DNA from: Thiolapillus brandeum
Lineage (GTDB): Bacteria > Pseudomonadota > Gammaproteobacteria > Chromatiales > Chromatiaceae
Direction of reading: 5' to 3'
DNA: 7,619 nt
Assembly: GCA_011051425.1 (NCBI GenBank)
Contig: DRLF01000144.1
Location: 1-7,619 of the forward strand
The number at the start of each line of letters is the position of its first letter. Within the stretch, counting starts at the first letter, position 1. Under the pieces are notes generated by a model. It did not search any database, had not been told where the DNA came from, and worked only from the letters and a program-made list of their open reading frames with translations. Of this stretch, positions 1 to 7,619 are shown piece by piece. The translations under genes were made by a program, and so were the position numbers.

Positions 1-305
1 GAACAGAACCGGATGGCCTTTTTTAGTATTTCGTGCTCCTCCTTGAGCCGGGCATAATCCCTTTCCAGTTTCTTCAGCCGCTTCAGTTCGGCGGCTGTCT
101 TCGGGTCAATGGGCTTTTTCACCTTCACCTCCAGTTTGCCTTCTCGCATTTCCTTGCGCCATCGTGACAACATGAAGGGGTGGATGTCCAGTTCCTCGGC
201 CACATCTTTTACCTGGACGCCTGGCAGATAACTCAGTCGGACTGCTGTCACCTTGAATTCTTCACTGTACTGCTTGACCTTTCTCGGCCCCTTTATTCTT
301 GGCAT
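1..305 (-). CDS. IS3-family transposase OrfA, N-terminal part (runs off the window)
   Basis: This is the first reading frame of an IS3-family insertion sequence; OrfA supplies the DNA-binding half of the OrfAB transposase. It starts at ATG 305-303 with a strong GGAGGTG ribosome binding site at 310-316. The 101 visible residues begin MPRIKGPRKVKQYSEEFKV. A helix-turn-helix lies around residues 14-52 (EEFKVTAVRL, VKDVAEELDIHPFMLSRWRK). A charged, leucine-rich stretch follows (residues 72-97, AAELKRLKKLERDYARLKEE, then HEILKK), typical of the OrfA leucine zipper. A6G (A AAA AAG) at 24-18, in the frame position used for -1 slippage in this family, could produce OrfAB. The stop, orfB and the other end of the element lie outside the window, so intactness cannot be judged. 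Family membership is a confident recognition of the HTH plus zipper pattern; the exact IS name is not known to me. Confidence 0.88.
   Translation of the reverse strand, partial: MPRIKGPRKVKQYSEEFKVTAVRLSYLPGVQVKDVAEELDIHPFMLSRWRKEMREGKLEVKVKKPIDPKTAAELKRLKKLERDYARLKEEHEILKKAIRFC
18..24 (-). promoter_or_regulatory. Candidate A6G programmed frameshift site of the IS
   Basis: On the minus strand the heptamer reads AAAAAAG and is split by the orfA frame as A|AAA|AAG, the arrangement used for programmed -1 frameshifting in IS3-family elements such as IS911. It falls in codons for residues 94-96, at the end of the zipper. A stimulatory stem-loop and the orfB overlap would lie left of position 1 and cannot be seen. 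Confidence 0.45.
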
Positions 306-309
306 TTGC

Positions 310-335
310 CACCTCCGTTTCGTTAGTTGGAGGTG
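310..335 (-). promoter_or_regulatory. Hairpin that would mask the orfA ribosome binding site
   Basis: On the minus strand CACCTCC (335-329) is followed 12 bases later by its exact complement GGAGGTG (316-310), which is the orfA Shine-Dalgarno sequence, 4 bases before the ATG. Any transcript entering from outside the element would contain both arms and could fold into a 7-bp stem hiding the ribosome binding site. Such foldback control of impinging transcription is known for other IS elements (IS10, IS50); its use here is inferred. Confidence 0.55.
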
Positions 336-358
336 TCAACTTTTTCGGGGGAGGTTTA
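326..358. repeat. Probable terminal inverted repeat of the IS3-family element
   Basis: Read inward on the minus strand from 358, the sequence begins TAAACCTCCCCCGAAAAAGT and continues with TGACACCTCCAAC. Its position, about 50 bases before the orfA start, and its composition fit an IS3-family left end, which usually starts TG. The edge at 358 is therefore uncertain by one or a few bases. The opposite end is not in the window, so neither the repeat pairing nor a target duplication can be confirmed. Confidence 0.45.
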
Positions 359-570
359 GCAATTGCCGGCTGAAGGTAGTTATTTGACCATCTTCCTCTC
401 GCAGCAGTCAAGCCGTGCTTTGGCCTGTTTTTAGGGATCAACCAGCGCATCGCGGTTAAACATATTGGAGCGGTTTTTTCGTGAATTGACTGACCAACAA
501 TTTAGGCTCGGCGTATTCAGCAGCGTCAACGACGCTTCAGACGTCAGTCGCGGAATCTTGAAGTCTTAGT
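359..570. other. Gene-free stretch between the IS end and the TGCCA array
   Basis: I recognise no gene here. Two small foldbacks are visible: AACC-A-GCG/cat/CGC-GGTT at 440-457, and AGCGTC-aac-GACGCT at 522-536. Neither is followed by a T-tract placed as in a Rho-independent terminator for guaA, which is transcribed leftwards into this region. Together with the array at 571-630 this is the guaA 3' flank, and guaA transcription has no obvious intrinsic stop before the IS. Confidence 0.4.
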
Positions 571-630
571 TGTGATGCCTGTCAGTGCCAGACCTTGCCA
601 GCAGGTGCCAACCCGTGCCAGTCACTCCCA
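571..630. repeat. Six 10-bp units sharing TGCCA in register
   Basis: Exact TGCCA occurs at 586-590, 596-600, 606-610 and 616-620. It is flanked by one-mismatch copies in the same register, TGCCT at 576-580 and TCCCA at 626-630. The five bases between copies differ, so this is not a simple tandem duplication but a motif repeated once per helical turn. The last unit overlaps the guaA stop codon (TGA, 624-622). In the guaA transcript the units read UGGCA. No function is known to me. Confidence 0.6.
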
Positions 631-2199
631 CTCGATCGTAGCCGGCGGCTTGGAAGAGATATCGTAGGCCACGCGAGAGACACCACTCACCTCGTTGATG
701 ATGCGACTGGATACCTTTTCCAGGAACTCCCAGGGAAGGTGGCCGATGTGGGCGGTCATGAAATCCACGGTCTTCACTGCCCGCAGGGTAACGACGTATT
801 CATAGCGGCGGGCATCGCCAACCACGCCAACAGATTTTACCGGCAGGAATACAGCAAATGCCTGGCTGACTTCATCATAGAGCTTGAAGTTGTACAGCTC
901 CTCGATATAGATGTGATCCGCCTGGCGCAGGATGTCGGCGTATTCCTTCTTCACTTCACCAAGGATACGCACGCCCAGGCCGGGGCCTGGGAAAGGATGG
1001 CGGTAGACCATTTCTGATGGCAGGCCCAGCTTGACGCCGACCTCGCGCACCTCATCCTTGAACAGCTCTCGCAGAGGCTCTACCAGCTTCAGTTTCATGT
1101 AGTCCGGCAGCCCGCCCACGTTGTGATGGGACTTGATGACGTGAGCCTTGCCGGACTTGGCGCCCGCAGACTCGATGACATCAGGATAGATCGTCCCCTG
1201 GGCGAGAAAATTCACATCCTCGATCTTGGCGGCTTCCTCTTCGAAGATATCGATAAACATATTGCCGATAATCTTGCGCTTCTTCTCGGGGTCGGTTTCT
1301 CCTTTAAGGGCATCGAGAAAACGATCCTCCGCATCGACGCGAATCACCTTGACGCCCATGTGCCGGGCAAAGGTTGCCATGACCTGATCGGCCTCGTGCA
1401 GGCGCAGCAGGCCATTGTCCACGAAGATGCAGGTCAGCTTGTCGCCGATGGCTTTGTGCAGCAGCGCAGCTACTACCGAAGAATCCACACCGCCGGAAAG
1501 GCCCAGCAGCACTTTGCCATCCCCCACCTGCTCGCGTATGGCATGGATGCTGTCTTCGATGATGTTTTCGGAAGTCCACAGGGATTCGCAGCCACAGATG
1601 CCATGCAGGAAGCGGCTCAGGATACGTTTACCCTGGGTGGTGTGGGTGACTTCAGGGTGAAACTGCAGGCCGTAGAACTGACGGCTTTCATCGGCGATTC
1701 CCGCCAGTGGTGCGTTGTCGGTTTCGGCGATCACGCTGAAGCCGGGCGGCAGGGATTCCACCCGGTCGCCATGACTCATCCACACGTCCAGCAGGCCGTA
1801 ACCTTCTTCCGTGACGTGATCCTCGATATCCTTGAGCAGCTTTGAATGCCCCCGGGCCCGCACCTGGGCATAACCGTATTCGTGCTTGGCAGAACTGGCC
1901 ACCTCGCCACCGAGCTGCGCCGCCATGGTCTGCATGCCGTAGCAGATACCCAGCACGGGTACCCCCATTTCGAACACCAGCTGCGGAGCACGGGGAGGAT
2001 TGTCGCCCGTAACCGTTTCCGGACCACCGGAAAGAATGATACCGCGAGGCTGTTGCTCTTTCAGGGCATCTTCACAATTGTCCCAGGGCCAGATCTCGCA
2101 ATAGACACCGGCTTCACGCACCCGGCGGGCAATGAGCTGTGTGTACTGGGAGCCGAAATCGACGATGATGATGCGATGGTCGTGGATGTTTGCTGTCAT
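622..2199 (-). CDS. guaA: GMP synthase (glutamine-hydrolysing)
   Basis: GuaA converts XMP, ATP and glutamine to GMP in the cytoplasm, the last step of guanine nucleotide synthesis. The 525 residues equal the E. coli length. The N-terminal class I glutamine amidotransferase domain (about 8-200) starts [17 protein letters not shown]. It carries the triad Cys86 (GICYGMQ), His181 and Glu183 (QFHPEV). The ATP-pyrophosphatase domain follows, with P-loop SGGVDSS at 235-241. The C-terminal dimerisation domain ends with the typical KPPATIEWE. Start: ATG 2199-2197, which gives the family N-terminus; the upstream sequence shows no clear Shine-Dalgarno match. It is the second gene after guaB, separated by 118 bases that hold palindromic repeats, so expression may depend on read-through or on a promoter not seen here. 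The gene looks intact. Confidence 0.98.
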   Translation of the reverse strand: MTANIHDHRIIIVDFGSQYTQLIARRVREAGVYCEIWPWDNCEDALKEQQPRGIILSGGPETVTGDNPPRAPQLVFEMGVPVLGICYGMQTMAAQLGGEVASSAKHEYGYAQVRARGHSKLLKDIEDHVTEEGYGLLDVWMSHGDRVESLPPGFSVIAETDNAPLAGIADESRQFYGLQFHPEVTHTTQGKRILSRFLHGICGCESLWTSENIIEDSIHAIREQVGDGKVLLGLSGGVDSSVVAALLHKAIGDKLTCIFVDNGLLRLHEADQVMATFARHMGVKVIRVDAEDRFLDALKGETDPEKKRKIIGNMFIDIFEEEAAKIEDVNFLAQGTIYPDVIESAGAKSGKAHVIKSHHNVGGLPDYMKLKLVEPLRELFKDEVREVGVKLGLPSEMVYRHPFPGPGLGVRILGEVKKEYADILRQADHIYIEELYNFKLYDEVSQAFAVFLPVKSVGVVGDARRYEYVVTLRAVKTVDFMTAHIGHLPWEFLEKVSSRIINEVSGVSRVAYDISSKPPATIEWE

Positions 2200-2210
2200 G
2201 ACAATAAGCC

Positions 2211-2267
2211 GTTAGGTCGGACTTCAGCCCGACGGTGAATTACGTTGTCGGGCTGAAACCCGACCAC
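2211..2267. repeat. REP-like inverted pair (REPIN-type), copy 1, between guaB and guaA
   Basis: Two palindromes face each other. GTCGGACTTCAGCCCGAC (2216-2233) is an 8-bp stem with one A.C mismatch and a TC loop, preceded by GTTAG. GTCGGGCTGAAACCCGAC (2247-2264) has GTCGGG/CCCGAC arms and is in the opposite orientation. The spacer is 13 bases. The same arrangement recurs at 7011-7077. This is the REP doublet architecture mobilised in trans by REP-associated tyrosine transposases (RAYT); no such gene is in the window. Lying inside the guaBA transcript, the hairpins could affect mRNA stability or guaA expression. Confidence 0.7.
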
Positions 2268-2277
2268 AGATGCGCAG

Positions 2278-2302
2278 GATGAGCACAGCGCAGATGCCCA
2301 TC
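2278..2302. repeat. Second palindromic repeat type in the guaB-guaA gap
   Basis: GATGAGC (2278-2284) and GCCCATC (2296-2302) pair over 7 positions with one A.C mismatch around an 11-base loop, acagcgcagat. From memory, the pattern resembles the GGATGGGCACAGCGCA...TGCCCATC repeats scattered in intergenic DNA of some gammaproteobacteria. It is different from the GTCGGGC palindromes next to it. It lies 15 bases after the guaB stop and could also serve as a weak attenuator, though no U-tract follows. Confidence 0.4.
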
Positions 2303-2317
2303 AGTAAGCCCGGATCA

Positions 2318-3910
<1,593 letters not shown>

Positions 3911-3962
3911 AGCCTGCGCCAGAAGGTCAGGCTAACGAGGCAGCCCTCTGCTTAATCGAACA

Positions 3963-3992
3963 ATTATATAAAATTTCGCGGATGCGCGCTAA
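3963..3992 (-). promoter_or_regulatory. Predicted guaB promoter
   Basis: A perfect -10 TATAAT lies on the minus strand at 3968-3963. The best -35 at 18-base spacing is TTAGCG at 3992-3987, only three of six matches. It would give a guaB leader of about 165 bases. The AT-rich core also carries TATAAA on the plus strand (3967-3972), which could be an overlapping -10 for xseA, but no convincing -35 goes with it. The -10 is seen directly; promoter activity is inferred. Confidence 0.4.
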
Positions 3993-4030
3993 ACTGAACG
4001 GCCATTTCTCAGACAAAGCTTTTGGTATTG

Positions 4031-5389
4031 ATGTCCAAATTTGCCTCACCGTCCCGTGATATCTGGTCCGTCTCCCGTCTCAACGGCGAAATCCGTACGG
4101 TGCTGGAAGGCAGTTTTCCCCTGCTGTGGGTGGAAGGCGAGATTTCCAACCTAGCCACGCCCCGCTCGGGACACAGCTACTTTTCCCTGAAAGATGCCCA
4201 CGCACAGGTGCGCTGCGCCCTGTTCCGCAACAAGCGCCAGCTGCTTCGTTTTCAGCCCAGGGATGGCGACAAGGTACTGATCCGGGCACGCATCAGCCTG
4301 TACGAGGCGCGGGGTGATTTTCAGCTGATCGTCGAGCATATGGAGCCCGTCGGAGAAGGCGCCCTGCAACGGGCCTTCGAAGAACTGAAGGCAAAGCTGG
4401 ACCGTGAAGGGCTGTTCGACACACGAAACAAGAAGGCGCTACCCGCCTTTCCCCGCTGCATCGGTATCGTCACATCACCAACGGGCGCTGCTATACAGGA
4501 TATCCTGCAGATTCTCCGGCGGCGGTTCCCTGCCCTGCCCATCATCATCTACCCGACCCTGGTGCAGGGCAGCGAAGCCGCTGCAGAAATCACCCGCACC
4601 CTGGAGATTGCCGATGCACGCAAGGATTGCGACCTGCTCATCCTCGCCCGTGGCGGCGGTTCCCTGGAAGACCTGTGGGCGTTCAACGACGAGGGCCTGG
4701 CGCGTACTATCGCAAACCTGGAAACCCCCGTCATCTCCGCTGTGGGACATGAAATCGATTTCACCATCGCCGATTTTGTTGCCGACCGGCGCGCGCCCAC
4801 GCCTTCTGCCGCTGCGGAACTGGCAACGCAGAATCAGGAACAGTTGCTGGCACACCTCGAGGGACTGAAACAGCGCCTGGTCCGCGCAATCAGCCGCCGA
4901 CTGCAGGAGCGCCACCAGCATCTCGAGCACATCAGCCACAAACTGCAGATCCTGCACCCGCGACAACAAATACTGCAGGATCAGCAACTGCTGGACGAAC
5001 TCGGCATGCGCCTGGAACGGGCCATGGGGATGCGACTCACACAAAATCAGCAGCGCTGCCATCAACTGACAGCAAGGCTGCGTCTCCTCAGTCCCTCCCA
5101 CCGCATCACCATGCTCGAGGAAAAGCTGGGCAACTATGGTCAGAAACTCTTGCACAGCATGCAAAACATCCTGTCACGCAAGCAGCTGCAATTCGCCGGC
5201 CTCTCCCGGGAGCTGCAGGCCGTCAGCCCCCTCAATACGCTGGCCCGCGGCTATTCCATTACCACGGACGCCGCTACAGGCAAAGTCCTTACCCGCAGCA
5301 GCGAAACAAAACCGGGAAACCGTATCCACACCCGGTTGCTGGAAGGCAGCCTGGTTTCCGTGGTAGAAAACAGTCAGAAAAAAGACTAA
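4031..5389 (+). CDS. xseA: Exodeoxyribonuclease VII large subunit
   Basis: XseA is the catalytic subunit of exonuclease VII, which works with XseB to degrade single-stranded DNA from both ends in mismatch and other repair. ATG 4031 gives 452 residues (E. coli 456), beginning MSKFASPSRDIWSVSRLNGE. An in-frame TTG at 4022 is a less likely start; neither has a clear ribosome binding site. The N-terminal OB-fold is about 8-105 (WVEGEISN, GHSYFSLKD, AQVRCALFRN). The nuclease domain follows, with conserved Asp157 (TGAAIQD), Arg207 in ARGGGSLEDLW, and His240/Asp243 in SAVGHEIDFTIADFV, then RRAPTPSAAAE. Residues about 265-395 are glutamine-rich coiled coil punctuated by LHPRQQI and LSPSHRI. The C-terminus has LARGYSITTD. 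It diverges from guaB and converges on the LMF gene. xseB is not in the window. Confidence 0.97.
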   Translation: MSKFASPSRDIWSVSRLNGEIRTVLEGSFPLLWVEGEISNLATPRSGHSYFSLKDAHAQVRCALFRNKRQLLRFQPRDGDKVLIRARISLYEARGDFQLIVEHMEPVGEGALQRAFEELKAKLDREGLFDTRNKKALPAFPRCIGIVTSPTGAAIQDILQILRRRFPALPIIIYPTLVQGSEAAAEITRTLEIADARKDCDLLILARGGGSLEDLWAFNDEGLARTIANLETPVISAVGHEIDFTIADFVADRRAPTPSAAAELATQNQEQLLAHLEGLKQRLVRAISRRLQERHQHLEHISHKLQILHPRQQILQDQQLLDELGMRLERAMGMRLTQNQQRCHQLTARLRLLSPSHRITMLEEKLGNYGQKLLHSMQNILSRKQLQFAGLSRELQAVSPLNTLARGYSITTDAATGKVLTRSSETKPGNRIHTRLLEGSLVSVVENSQKKD

Positions 5390-5452
5390 ACTTCCCCGTC
5401 ATTGCAGTCTCGAAATGGTTTCATTACCAAAGGAAGCTGCAAACCACAGAAA

Positions 5453-5484
5453 AAGCTTATCCATTCAGCTCTTATTTTTGAGCT
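5453..5484. terminator. Weak candidate bidirectional terminator between xseA and the LMF gene
   Basis: In the 122-base convergent gap, AGCTC (5467-5471) pairs with GAGCT (5480-5484) around the T-rich loop ttattttt. An overlapping AGCT pair lies next to AAAAAGCT, giving a T-run on the minus strand and CTTATTTTT on the plus strand. The stems are only 4-5 bp, so this is a placement argument more than a structural one. No better terminator is visible in the gap. Confidence 0.22.
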
Positions 5485-5511
5485 ACAAACTTGTATTTCG
5501 ACGCAGAAATC

Positions 5512-6960
5512 TCAGGGTTTTCGCGGAGAAACAAAAGGGAAAACACCCAGATACTGGCGCTGCCACCAGTCACCGTTCTGAGCACGCTCTTCCGGTGTGG
5601 TAAAACGATAGCGCCAGGCAGTGACACGCAGGTATTCCGGAGGAGCATCCGGGAAGGGATTTTTTTCGAGCAAAGCCAGCACCGGCGCTGAGCCTCGCTT
5701 GACTCCCCTGAGAAACTCGCCAAACCAGTACATCTGCACCGGGTGCTGGGTGGGCACGAACCACATCATCCAGTCCAGTCGCGGCTGGTGAGGCACGATA
5801 AAACCGGGCCGCTCATCCAATGCCTGGGGCTTGTAGCGGAAAACATATTCCTGCCATTGTTTACCATCATGCGAGCCTTCAACAATCAGCTCCTGTCTTG
5901 TTGTCTGCATGGTGGGGAACACATGGTAGATGGCACCTACACCAAATCCCTGCACGAGCTGCCGCACCGGATCCAGCGGCAGATGCCGGCCGGTGGCCAG
6001 GGTGTAAAAACCGGTTGCACTGGCGAAGAGCAACAGCGATGCCAGTACACTCAGCACTATGCGATGCCCCAGGCCCGCTGAAGAAACTGGCGCTGCAGGT
6101 TTGCTGTTGTCCTTTTTTCTCAAGATCCAGCGGATAACCTTTTCATCCAGCAACAGGAGGCACAGCGCAATGGTAAGCAGGTTGAAGAAGTTGTGGTTGC
6201 TGGTGGACAGGATCATTCCCTGCATGAACAGCGTGATGGCGACCGCTGCCAAGCGGAAGGGACGCGGCAGAAAGATAAAGAAAGGCACCAGCAATTCGGT
6301 GAAGAAAGTGAAGCCAGTGCCGAAGCGGTGCAGCCATTCCGGCAACTGCTGCGCATACCAGGCGCCGGCATGGGGCAACGGCTGGGTTTCGAAATAATAG
6401 TCCAGGGTGGTCAGGTTCGCCCATGAAGGGTCACCGCTGGCCAGTTTGAAAAAGCCGGACATGAAGCGCAGTCGAAACAACAGCCAGTGATAGAGAAACA
6501 GCACCAGCGCCGTTGGACTGAGCTGCAGAAACACGCCCAGCAGTCCCGCTTCCAGCAGCAGCGTATCCCACTGAAAATTCATGAACACCTGCCCTGCCCG
6601 GTATAGCGACAGGTAGAGGACAAACAGCATGATCAGGGAGAATACCGGCCAGCGCCCCCACAACAGCAACAGGGCAAATGCCACACCGGCCCAGGCCACG
6701 CCCTGCAGGGCGGTATCCGAGGCATCCAGCCAGAACAGCGTCGGCACCTGCAGCCAGGCCTGGTAGCCCAGCGCCTGCCAGGCATTGTCCAGATAGATGC
6801 GGAAAGGCAGGATGCCGTCCGGACCCGCCAGACCGGCAATCTGAAGTGCAAGAGAGGTGAAAGCTGCCAGGTAGATCAGCGCCAGTGCCTTGAGAAATAT
6901 ACGGCTGGCAAGCTGGAATTCAGGTCTTGGCTGGAACAGCGCTGTCAGATAAGCGTACAT
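5512..6960 (-). CDS. Lipase maturation factor (LMF1-like) family membrane protein
   Basis: The 482-residue protein fits the LMF1 family (Pfam lipase_maturation_factor). It has GPDGILPFRIYLD (46-58), a WDTLLLEAG motif (131-139) and FKLASGDPSWANLTTLDYYF, then ETQPLP (171-196). The soluble C-terminal part has EGSHDGKQWQEYVFRYKPQ (361-379), PHQPRLDWMMWF (390-401), NPFPDAPPEYLRV and an aromatic end WWQRQYLG. Membrane segments are likely near 21-45, 88-103, 105-120, 133-158, 216-231, 236-271 and 301-322. Residues 325-482 should form a globular domain, probably on the outer face of the membrane. In animals LMF1 helps lipases fold in the ER; the bacterial role is not established and no lipase gene adjoins. 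Start ATG 6960-6958 has GGAG five bases upstream (6969-6966). It lies 182 bases after pckA in the same direction. Confidence 0.88.
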   Translation of the reverse strand: MYAYLTALFQPRPEFQLASRIFLKALALIYLAAFTSLALQIAGLAGPDGILPFRIYLDNAWQALGYQAWLQVPTLFWLDASDTALQGVAWAGVAFALLLLWGRWPVFSLIMLFVLYLSLYRAGQVFMNFQWDTLLLEAGLLGVFLQLSPTALVLFLYHWLLFRLRFMSGFFKLASGDPSWANLTTLDYYFETQPLPHAGAWYAQQLPEWLHRFGTGFTFFTELLVPFFIFLPRPFRLAAVAITLFMQGMILSTSNHNFFNLLTIALCLLLLDEKVIRWILRKKDNSKPAAPVSSAGLGHRIVLSVLASLLLFASATGFYTLATGRHLPLDPVRQLVQGFGVGAIYHVFPTMQTTRQELIVEGSHDGKQWQEYVFRYKPQALDERPGFIVPHQPRLDWMMWFVPTQHPVQMYWFGEFLRGVKRGSAPVLALLEKNPFPDAPPEYLRVTAWRYRFTTPEERAQNGDWWQRQYLGVFPFVSPRKP

Positions 6961-7010
6961 CTCTGCTCCGCTGCCTCAAACCGGGTTAGCGTGGAAAAAC
7001 ATTTATGGCT

Positions 7011-7077
7011 CGATGTCGGGCTTCAGCCCGACAACAGCAGCCACAACGGAGCAATGTCGGACTGAAGTCCGACCTAC
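7011..7077. repeat. REP-like inverted pair (REPIN-type), copy 2, between pckA and the LMF gene
   Basis: GTCGGGCTTCAGCCCGAC (7015-7032) and GTCGGACTGAAGTCCGAC (7056-7073) are both perfect 8-bp stems with 2-base loops. They are in opposite orientations, separated by 23 bases. The right-hand unit is followed by CTAC (7074-7077), so read on the minus strand it starts with GTAG, the conserved head of RAYT-associated REPs. Copy 1 at 2211-2267 has the same inward arrangement. Placed just after pckA in its direction of transcription, the hairpins could protect or end the pckA message. Confidence 0.78.
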
Positions 7078-7142
7078 GGATATGGTTTTTTCCATGATCA
7101 GAGGTGTAGCCAGCGGACTCATGAGAGTTAACAACAGGAATT

Positions 7143-7619
7143 TCAGCTGACGTTGGGGCTCGCCGCAAGAATCTCTTCCGTGGCCTGATCGGCGTACTTC
7201 CTGAAGTTCTCCTGAAACATCTTCGCCAGCTTGAGCTCCTGCGCATCGTAAGCGGCCTTGTCTGTCCAGGTGTCCCGGGGAAACAGGACTTCATCCGGCA
7301 CGCCCGGTACATGCAGGGGAATCTCGAAACCGAAAATCGGATCCTTGCGCATGGGCGCGTCATCCAGCTTTTCATCCAGCACCGCATTGACCATGGCTCG
7401 TGTGTAGGGAATGGAGATGCGCTCACCCACACCGTAGGGCCCTCCGGTCCAGCCTGTGTTGATCAGCCACACGGTCGAGCCATGTTCTTCGAGACGCTGC
7501 CCCAGAAGCTCCGCATAGCGATCCGGATGCAGCGGCATGAAAGGAGCGCCATAGCAGGCACTGAATACCGGCGCGGGCTCGGTCACTCCCTTCTCGGTGC
7601 CGGCAACCCGGGCGGTATA
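7143..7619 (-). CDS. pckA: Phosphoenolpyruvate carboxykinase (ATP), C-terminal part
   Basis: PckA decarboxylates and phosphorylates oxaloacetate to phosphoenolpyruvate using ATP, the first committed step of gluconeogenesis, in the cytoplasm. The last 158 residues are visible, about 30% of a typical 530-540 residue enzyme; the 5' end lies beyond the right edge. The visible part begins YTARVAGTEKGVTEP and continues FSACYGAPFMPLHP, HGSTVWLINTGWTGGPYGVG and ERISIPYTRAMV. The last of these contains the Arg-Ile and Thr positions that contact the adenine nucleotide in E. coli PckA (about 449-455). PGVPDEVLFPRDTW and KAAYDAQELKLAKMFQENF close the protein. These features separate it from the unrelated-looking GTP enzyme. 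An internal GTG at 7586 is not the start, because homology continues upstream of it. No U-rich terminator is seen; REP hairpins follow the stop. Confidence 0.96.
   Translation of the reverse strand, partial: YTARVAGTEKGVTEPAPVFSACYGAPFMPLHPDRYAELLGQRLEEHGSTVWLINTGWTGGPYGVGERISIPYTRAMVNAVLDEKLDDAPMRKDPIFGFEIPLHVPGVPDEVLFPRDTWTDKAAYDAQELKLAKMFQENFRKYADQATEEILAASPNVS

Noticed and set aside
334..339. TTGACA on the minus strand as the -35 of an orfA promoter.
   Set aside because: At 16-18 base spacing the -10 position falls on the GGAGGT ribosome binding site, with no TATAAT-like hexamer. It could act only in a circle-junction or hybrid context that the window does not show.
262..501. Minus-strand open frame across the IS end; from ATG 450 it reads MRWLIPKNRPKHGLTAARGR and on into the IS.
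   Set aside because: I recognise no family, the frame overlaps orfA in another phase, and there is no good ribosome binding site. It could be a remnant of a gene hit by the IS, but nothing in the sequence proves it.
522..536. AGCGTC-aac-GACGCT hairpin as the guaA terminator.
   Set aside because: The stem is only 6 bp and no U-run follows it on the minus strand, so it does not meet the pattern of an intrinsic terminator.
595..1845. Plus-strand frames of 140 and 240 residues antisense to guaA.
   Set aside because: These are shadows of guaA codon bias, with no motifs.
4475..5164. 229-residue minus-strand frame antisense to xseA.
   Set aside because: It lies wholly within the well-supported xseA gene and has no recognisable domain.
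6986..7432. 148-residue minus-strand frame overlapping pckA and the REP doublet.
   Set aside because: It is out of frame with pckA, rich in Arg/Ser/Cys, and runs through the repeat; it is a shadow frame.

Overview
The window looks like chromosomal DNA from a gammaproteobacterium. The evidence is the guaB-guaA pair divergent from xseA, an arrangement also found in enteric bacteria. GuaA is 525 residues long, with catalytic Cys86, His181 and Glu183 at the same numbers as in the E. coli enzyme, and GuaB has its catalytic Cys at 305. The DNA is moderately GC-rich. Intergenic palindromes of the GTAG + GTCGGACTTCAGTCCGAC kind recall the REP elements of non-enteric gammaproteobacteria. A finer placement, such as a Chromatiales-like lineage, would be a guess.

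Layout, left to right. At 1-358 is the end of an IS3-family insertion sequence: the N-terminal part of orfA on the minus strand, a hairpin over its ribosome binding site, and a probable terminal inverted repeat. At 359-621 is a gene-free stretch holding a period-10 TGCCA array just past the guaA stop. guaA (622-2199) and guaB (2318-3790) lie on the minus strand, transcribed guaB first, with an inverted pair of REP-like palindromes and a further palindrome between them. At 3791-4030 is a divergent regulatory region containing a structured guaB leader, facing xseA (4031-5389, plus strand). A convergent gap follows, then a lipase-maturation-factor-family membrane protein gene (5512-6960, minus). 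A second inverted REP pair comes next, and the 3' part of ATP-type pckA (7143-7619, minus) runs off the right edge.

Functionally, GuaB (IMP to XMP) and GuaA (XMP to GMP) form the guanine branch of purine synthesis. XseA is the nuclease subunit of exonuclease VII (DNA repair), and PckA is the entry enzyme of gluconeogenesis. The LMF-family protein has no assigned bacterial role. The protein-coding content is mostly housekeeping. The most interesting non-coding signals are the guaB leader with competing base-pairings, the two REP doublets, the 10-bp-phased TGCCA array and the foldback over the IS orfA ribosome binding site. I found no clear novel multi-gene system.
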